In this document: piece by piece, positions 59,698 to 64,000 of the stretch | How the letters are laid out: each line of letters opens with the position of its first letter | Numbering within the stretch: position 1 is the first letter of the stretch | Source of the DNA: Tritrichomonas musculus | Lineage: Eukaryota > Parabasalia > Tritrichomonadida > Tritrichomonadidae | Direction: 5' to 3' | DNA length: 64,000 bases | NCBI GenBank assembly: GCA_039105265.1 | Contig: JAPFFF010000008.1 | Coordinates: 5,456,001-5,520,000 of the forward strand | Notes under the pieces: model-generated | Told to the model about the DNA's origin: nothing | The model's input: the letters and a program-made list of their open reading frames with translations, nothing else | The model's database searches: none | Program-made: the position numbers and the translations under genes

Positions 59698-60045
59698 TCT
59701 ATTCCATGCGCAGTAATTCCAAATTTCGAGAATGGCAGTGTTTAAAAATTGGTGATGTCAAGCTCAGATAGAAAGGGATTACGAAACATCCGAATGGTTA
59801 CTACATAATTATACAAACATTCACAAAAATTTGATTAATCTCATAAAATTAAGTTTTGTAATTTACAATCTGTTTTTATATATATATTTGCTATTTTTAA
59901 TTTTTTTACATAAGCAGAAAACTCACATTTTTCATTTTGTCAGAATTTTTTTTTTAATTTTAATCATTTTTATAATTCATTCAAAAAGTTCAAATAAAAT
60001 AAACCATTCAAAAATAGTTGGAAAAAAATTGAATGCTTTTTTTTG

Positions 60046-60090
60046 AACTTTTTGAGAGGGGGTGCTGATATTTTTTTAGAACTCGGGTTC
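60046..60090 (-). repeat. right terminal inverted repeat of the 3.5-kb element
   Basis: Inverse partner of 56579-56623; as read on the minus strand it begins GAACCCGAGTTCTAAAAAAA. Confidence 0.75.
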
Positions 60091-60760
60091 ACTAGGATTT
60101 GACTCTTTTTTTTTTTTTTATAAAAAAAAAACAATTTTTAAAATAAAACAAAATATCTCTTTTATTGAAGTAGCAGAATGCATTTATTCTGCAAAATTAG
60201 TCATTATACTTTTTTTTCAAATTATTTTAATATTTACATATAAAAGATATATAGAATAATAAAATATTTAGGTTTTATTTACGGCATAATGAATTTTTTG
60301 TTTTTTATAAATAAAAATTATTTTTTATCTAAATAATAATAATTGCCTTTTTGTTTGAGTTCAATTAGATTTTTCATTTATCATATTGAATTAAAAATCT
60401 GATAAAAGAGAATTTAAATATCTGATAAAAATATTTATCATATTGAATAAGATTTTTTATGTGTAAGACACTCCTTAACGTCTTTTTTGATTGATATTTA
60501 AAATCACTTTTTTGGAATCATGGAATTATATTTGCATTTCATCAAAATGATATTTATACATACACAGTTGATCTAATATTTTAAAGATGAAAAATCCGCC
60601 AACAAATCCATATTCGTCAAATTATTTTAAACTTATTTAGATTTTTTCATTTATCATATATTAATGCATTAATATATTTTTTTATTTATGTATATATTAT
60701 ATACGAAATATATTATCTTTATTTATGCAGTTTTATATGGAAAAATGAAAATCAATATAT
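60091..60760. other. AT-rich spacer
   Basis: Poly-A/T sequence between the 3.5-kb element and the MITE. No gene seen. Confidence 0.6.
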
Positions 60761-60955
60761 TAGGGGTTTTTCGAAAAAAATACTTTTTGCTTAAAAAATA
60801 AAGTTTTTCAGAAAAAAGTAGATTTTTCGGAAAACGTTTTGAATGATTTTTGATCGTACGGCCAAATAAATTCACAAAAATGTTTCCAAAAAATCAACTT
60901 TTTTCTGAAAAATTGTATTTTTTTCGAAAAAACTTTTTTTTTCGAAAAACTCCTA
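60761..60955. mobile_element. 195-bp foldback MITE with TA ends
   Basis: TAGGGGTTTTTCGAAAAAAA at 60761-60780 is matched in inverse orientation by 60936-60955 at 19 of 20 bases. Further inverse complementarity continues inward (CAGAAAAAAG versus CTTTTTTCTG). The TA at each outer edge fits a Tc1/mariner-type TA duplication. No coding capacity. The ends differ from the TIR of the mariner at 14.9 kb apart from the TAGGG start, so a different family would mobilise it. Confidence 0.7.
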
Positions 60956-61199
60956 TTAAAATGACGCATAAAATGAAAAGAAATAGAAATGATAAATTTT
61001 ATAATATCAAACATAAAAATTTATAATTGATTATATACATCTGCATATTTGAAAAGTCTGTAACTTCAAAGATAAAGTTTAGTTTGAAGGAAAATCTTCA
61101 TGAATTCAAATTTTGTGAAATGTTAAATGAAAAGATTTTAAACTTTTTTTTGTAAAATGGACTTGTTATATAAAAAAACTTTATCTAAATTTCACCAAA

Positions 61200-63818
61200 A
61201 TGGATTCATTTGACGAATCAATTACATATTCCGATTTATACGAGCAAAATCTATCTTTAATCGAAGGAGAATCAGAATCGGATGATGATAATAATGGAAA
61301 CTTAACCCAACCTGAAATGATATCTGAAGAATTGGAACAAAATGTTATTTATAATGAAATAAAAGAATCACTACCCGAAGATATAGCACCAGTAATTGAA
61401 GTAGATGATCATATAGAAGCAGAAGAGGCTAATAACATCAATTATTCATTCGAATTAAATCAAAAGCAAAAGCGATGCTTACAACCTATATTAGATTTGA
61501 AATTCACAAATCTTCGTTTTACAGCAATTCAGATATGCACATATTTTTATAATGACCTTCATATTTTTTTCTATTACGTTTTCCATATTATCACAAAATT
61601 TCCTATTCAACAATTTGCCACTGATATTACCAGATTTATTCAGCAAGTTGGACATTTCAAGCATTTTGAGTATGTTGAAAGCATGAAAATTGCTTTTTTT
61701 CATTTTTTTAAAAATGATATTGAATTTTTACCTTACTGTTATACTTTTTTCAATACTCAATTTAACACCAAATGTCTCACAAAAAGCGATATTATTTACA
61801 TTATCGGTAACCTTAATCAGGAAATTATTTCTTCAGAATTAGTTCAGAAAATTATATTCTATGAGCATTTTCAATTTGATTTATCACACAAAAAGATAAA
61901 TCGCTTGGAGAAAGAAATACTAAGGTTAAAAGAAAAAATTAATGATTTATCAAAATTTTCATTAGATGAAATTAACTCCAAAAAAAAATTATCTTATATC
62001 AACGACCAAATTATACTTGATGTTATTAATAACATTGATAAAAGTCCTTACAGAAGATCATATAATCAAAAATTTGTTATTTTTTGCTCAATTGCATGCT
62101 TATTTGGTAGGAAGTGTTATAACTTTTTGAGAAAGAAAATACCGTTATGCTCAATTTCTTTTTTAAAAAAATCATGGACCAACGATTTAAACTTAGTATC
62201 AAATTGCGTTTTTAGTATTGATAATATATACGAATTAATCTCAACCTATAATTTTGGCGGTTGTCGTGCTTGCCTAGCCATTGATGCAGCATCCTTTCAA
62301 AAAGTTAAAGGTGAAACATTAATTAAAAGAATGCCATTTTTACCCAAAAGTGCCAATATCGATCCATCAAAAGTTTATTCCAACGTTTTTGTTTTTCTTT
62401 TGCAACCTCTTTCAAAAGCATATCAAACAATTCCAATTCACATACAAATTCATGAAAATGGGAACGCAAGTTTATTTATTATCCGTATCATTAAAGATAT
62501 AATTAGTTATTTAAATATGTATAATATAATAATAGACTTTGTGGCAACAGATGGTGACAGGTTTTATGATTTTGAACATCAACTTTTTTTCAATGATTAT
62601 ATTGAAAAAGTTTATAACTTCAGAATTTTTGAAGACATATTTAACTATTATGTAATAAACAGAATTATTTTGCCAAATTCAGATTTACTTCATATTCTTA
62701 AATGTGTCAGAAGACAGCTAGTTGGTAAAGACTTCATCATTGTTGATTATTTCAACGGAATAACAATCAATGTGAATGAATTTGAGATTTATGACTTTAC
62801 AAAAGTTATAAATGATGTTTCATCAAACGGAGGGATGAAAGATTCCTACCCATTGCTATTATATTCTTTTGATACTTTTAAATCAGCCTGTAAGCAAAAA
62901 AAATATGCTCATGCTTTTTACATTTTAGGCTATTGTTTTCTTGCAGAAGCAGTTCGAAATCCAATTTTGAGCAATGAAGCAAGGATGTATTATTTACAAG
63001 TTTCATTCTGGGTGATTTTATATTTTTACCACCAGCACAACTATGTTAAAAACCATGGAGTTCACACAAAAATTGGCCTTATTAGGTCATTAAATACAAT
63101 ACTGACGATCATGATTTCAATTCAAAAATACATTCTCTTGAAATTGGATAGAGTCGGTACGCATGCACTGGAGTGTTTCTTTGGTATCGTTAGAATGGCC
63201 TGTTTCGGGAATCATAGTTTCATCAACATGTTGAATGCAATTGTTAGGTCGATTTACATTAAAAAGAAATTATTAGAAATTGATGAAGAAATAAAAATAC
63301 AAGGCAGAGATAACATTGGAGGAACAACCACAAAGCCAGATTCAAATGAAGGCGTTTTACCTCACTGTCTTCCAAATGAATTCTTTTGTATAATGCTACG
63401 GTTGATGAAAGGTATTATCATCAACAATGATATCGAAATTCTAGAAAAATTCATTGAAGAAAAATCAATTGAAAATGATCGTTTCTCATCTAATTTCACA
63501 AAAATTTATTTACAAGGACTATTTGCAGGATCGAATATTTCATCCAGATATAGAAGTAATGATGAGAAAAAGAAGAAAAGCAAGAAAGAATCACAATCAG
63601 ATGAATTTGAAAATGAAGACAATACAAAGATGGACAAACCAATTCAAAGAGAACCAACTAAAGAAGATTTTGATGCAATAAATTTAATGATGGGACAAAC
63701 ACCACAAGTGATTCAGTTCTATTCTTTATTGAACCCAAAAGCTATTGCATCAGGAGTGTATGATGGTATTCCTCCAAGAACTGAACATTTTTTTAATTTT
63801 ACCCCTAATGATCAATAA
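61200..63818 (+). CDS. 872-residue candidate DDE (RNase H-fold) transposase
   Basis: An intact long frame. The acidic N-terminus (1-85) is followed by a helical region with a coiled coil (about 230-255; INRLEKEILRLKEKINDL). The next region contains three acidic residues in RNase H-like contexts: D362 in CLAIDAASFQKVKG, D451 in FVATDGDRFYDF and E658 in HALECFFGIVR. The spacing of 89 then 207 residues, and the ALECFFG helix, recall P-element/THAP9-type or hAT-like transposases, where a large domain sits between the second Asp and the Glu. No THAP or BED zinc finger is seen at the N-terminus. The C-terminus is lysine-rich (KKKKSKKESQ). Assignment is by pattern only. It lies downstream of the MITE and could be a domesticated or mobile gene. 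Confidence 0.55.
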   Translation: MDSFDESITYSDLYEQNLSLIEGESESDDDNNGNLTQPEMISEELEQNVIYNEIKESLPEDIAPVIEVDDHIEAEEANNINYSFELNQKQKRCLQPILDLKFTNLRFTAIQICTYFYNDLHIFFYYVFHIITKFPIQQFATDITRFIQQVGHFKHFEYVESMKIAFFHFFKNDIEFLPYCYTFFNTQFNTKCLTKSDIIYIIGNLNQEIISSELVQKIIFYEHFQFDLSHKKINRLEKEILRLKEKINDLSKFSLDEINSKKKLSYINDQIILDVINNIDKSPYRRSYNQKFVIFCSIACLFGRKCYNFLRKKIPLCSISFLKKSWTNDLNLVSNCVFSIDNIYELISTYNFGGCRACLAIDAASFQKVKGETLIKRMPFLPKSANIDPSKVYSNVFVFLLQPLSKAYQTIPIHIQIHENGNASLFIIRIIKDIISYLNMYNIIIDFVATDGDRFYDFEHQLFFNDYIEKVYNFRIFEDIFNYYVINRIILPNSDLLHILKCVRRQLVGKDFIIVDYFNGITINVNEFEIYDFTKVINDVSSNGGMKDSYPLLLYSFDTFKSACKQKKYAHAFYILGYCFLAEAVRNPILSNEARMYYLQVSFWVILYFYHQHNYVKNHGVHTKIGLIRSLNTILTIMISIQKYILLKLDRVGTHALECFFGIVRMACFGNHSFINMLNAIVRSIYIKKKLLEIDEEIKIQGRDNIGGTTTKPDSNEGVLPHCLPNEFFCIMLRLMKGIIINNDIEILEKFIEEKSIENDRFSSNFTKIYLQGLFAGSNISSRYRSNDEKKKKSKKESQSDEFENEDNTKMDKPIQREPTKEDFDAINLMMGQTPQVIQFYSLLNPKAIASGVYDGIPPRTEHFFNFTPNDQ

Positions 63819-64000
63819 AAAGCATTTTTAATAAAATATTTAATTTAAATATACTATTTTATTTTATTTATTTTTATATTTTCCCAGTATATCAATGAAT
63901 TTGTATTTTTTAAAAATTGAATGGTTTACATAAAATATTTTTTATAATTAAAATGCTCAAATAAACTTTATCTTTAATTATTATAAGGTCTCTTTAATAA
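63819..64000. other. AT-rich right edge
   Basis: Nothing recognised in the last 180 bases. No inverse partner of a 61-kb sequence is evident, so the end of a possible element is not seen. Confidence 0.5.

Larger units (their letters stand above)
56579..60090. mobile_element. 3.5-kb element bounded by 45-bp imperfect inverted repeats, no intact transposase
   Basis: The 45-base arms at 56579-56623 and 60046-60090 are inverse copies with five mismatches. The last 29 bases of the left arm, from AAAATATCAGCACCCCCTCT onward, match exactly. Both arms contain GC-rich words unusual for the region. Poly-T runs lie just outside each arm. The interior (3.4 kb) holds two satellite arrays, one small ORF, a GC-rich hairpin and a small inverted repeat, but no transposase. 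This suggests a non-autonomous or gutted DNA transposon. I see no certain target-site duplication. Confidence 0.6.

Noticed and set aside
59831-60046. 71-codon ORF next to the right inverted arm
   Set aside because: Phe/Ile/Leu/Lys translation of poly-T sequence; no domain or coding composition.

Overview
The window looks like nuclear DNA of a trichomonad (Parabasalia), most likely Tritrichomonas or a close relative of Trichomonas. The reasons are: very AT-rich sequence; densely packed, intron-free genes with short spacers on both strands; eukaryotic gene content that includes flagellar genes; a Tvmar-like mariner element; Maverick-like virus-derived debris; and TCA-Y-T initiator-like motifs just upstream of some starts. 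I found no trichomonad-type intron. Species assignment is inference.

Left part (1-14.1 kb), housekeeping genes: a von Willebrand A plus ubiquitin-conjugating (E2) fusion running off the left edge, a CK2-alpha-like kinase, a decayed gene, a Sel1-repeat protein, a PABPN1-like RRM protein, tRNA-Asn(GUU), a coiled-coil protein, CAF1/CNOT7 deadenylase, an OS-9-like MRH lectin, a coiled-coil protein and ribosomal protein uL15 (RPL27A).

14.4-16.9 kb: an apparently intact mariner element with perfect 33-bp terminal repeats sits in an already decaying gene. Removing it with one TA copy rejoins the host reading frame at the insertion point.

17.7-50.3 kb, a second gene-dense block: DRC9/IQCG, a TatD-family hydrolase, a ubiquitin-like-domain protein, PWP2 (U3 snoRNP), an RSG1-like small GTPase with a degenerate P-loop, an ELMO-type PH protein, an AMMECR1 protein, several long coiled-coil proteins, a reticulon-like membrane protein with 25 acidic 12-residue repeats, Nup54, E2F, an RNF32-like double-RING protein, a 1765-residue GRIP golgin and, convergent with it, a Sec7-PH Arf exchange factor. 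RNA metabolism (CAF1, PABPN1-like, PWP2, uL15), flagellum/cilium (DRC9, RSG1-like) and Golgi traffic (golgin, Arf-GEF) are the main themes. No operon logic is expected.

50.3-64 kb, accessory region: a nested inverted-repeat block, a small Maverick-like ORF, a roughly 1000-codon fibre-like gene broken by two in-frame stops, a truncated DDE_4 (Harbinger/IS5-like) transposase, a 3.5-kb element bounded by 45-bp imperfect inverted repeats and holding two satellite arrays, a 195-bp foldback MITE with TA ends, and an intact 872-residue protein with a candidate DDE transposase triad. The least explained parts of the window are the broken fibre gene, the 3.5-kb element and the 872-residue protein.
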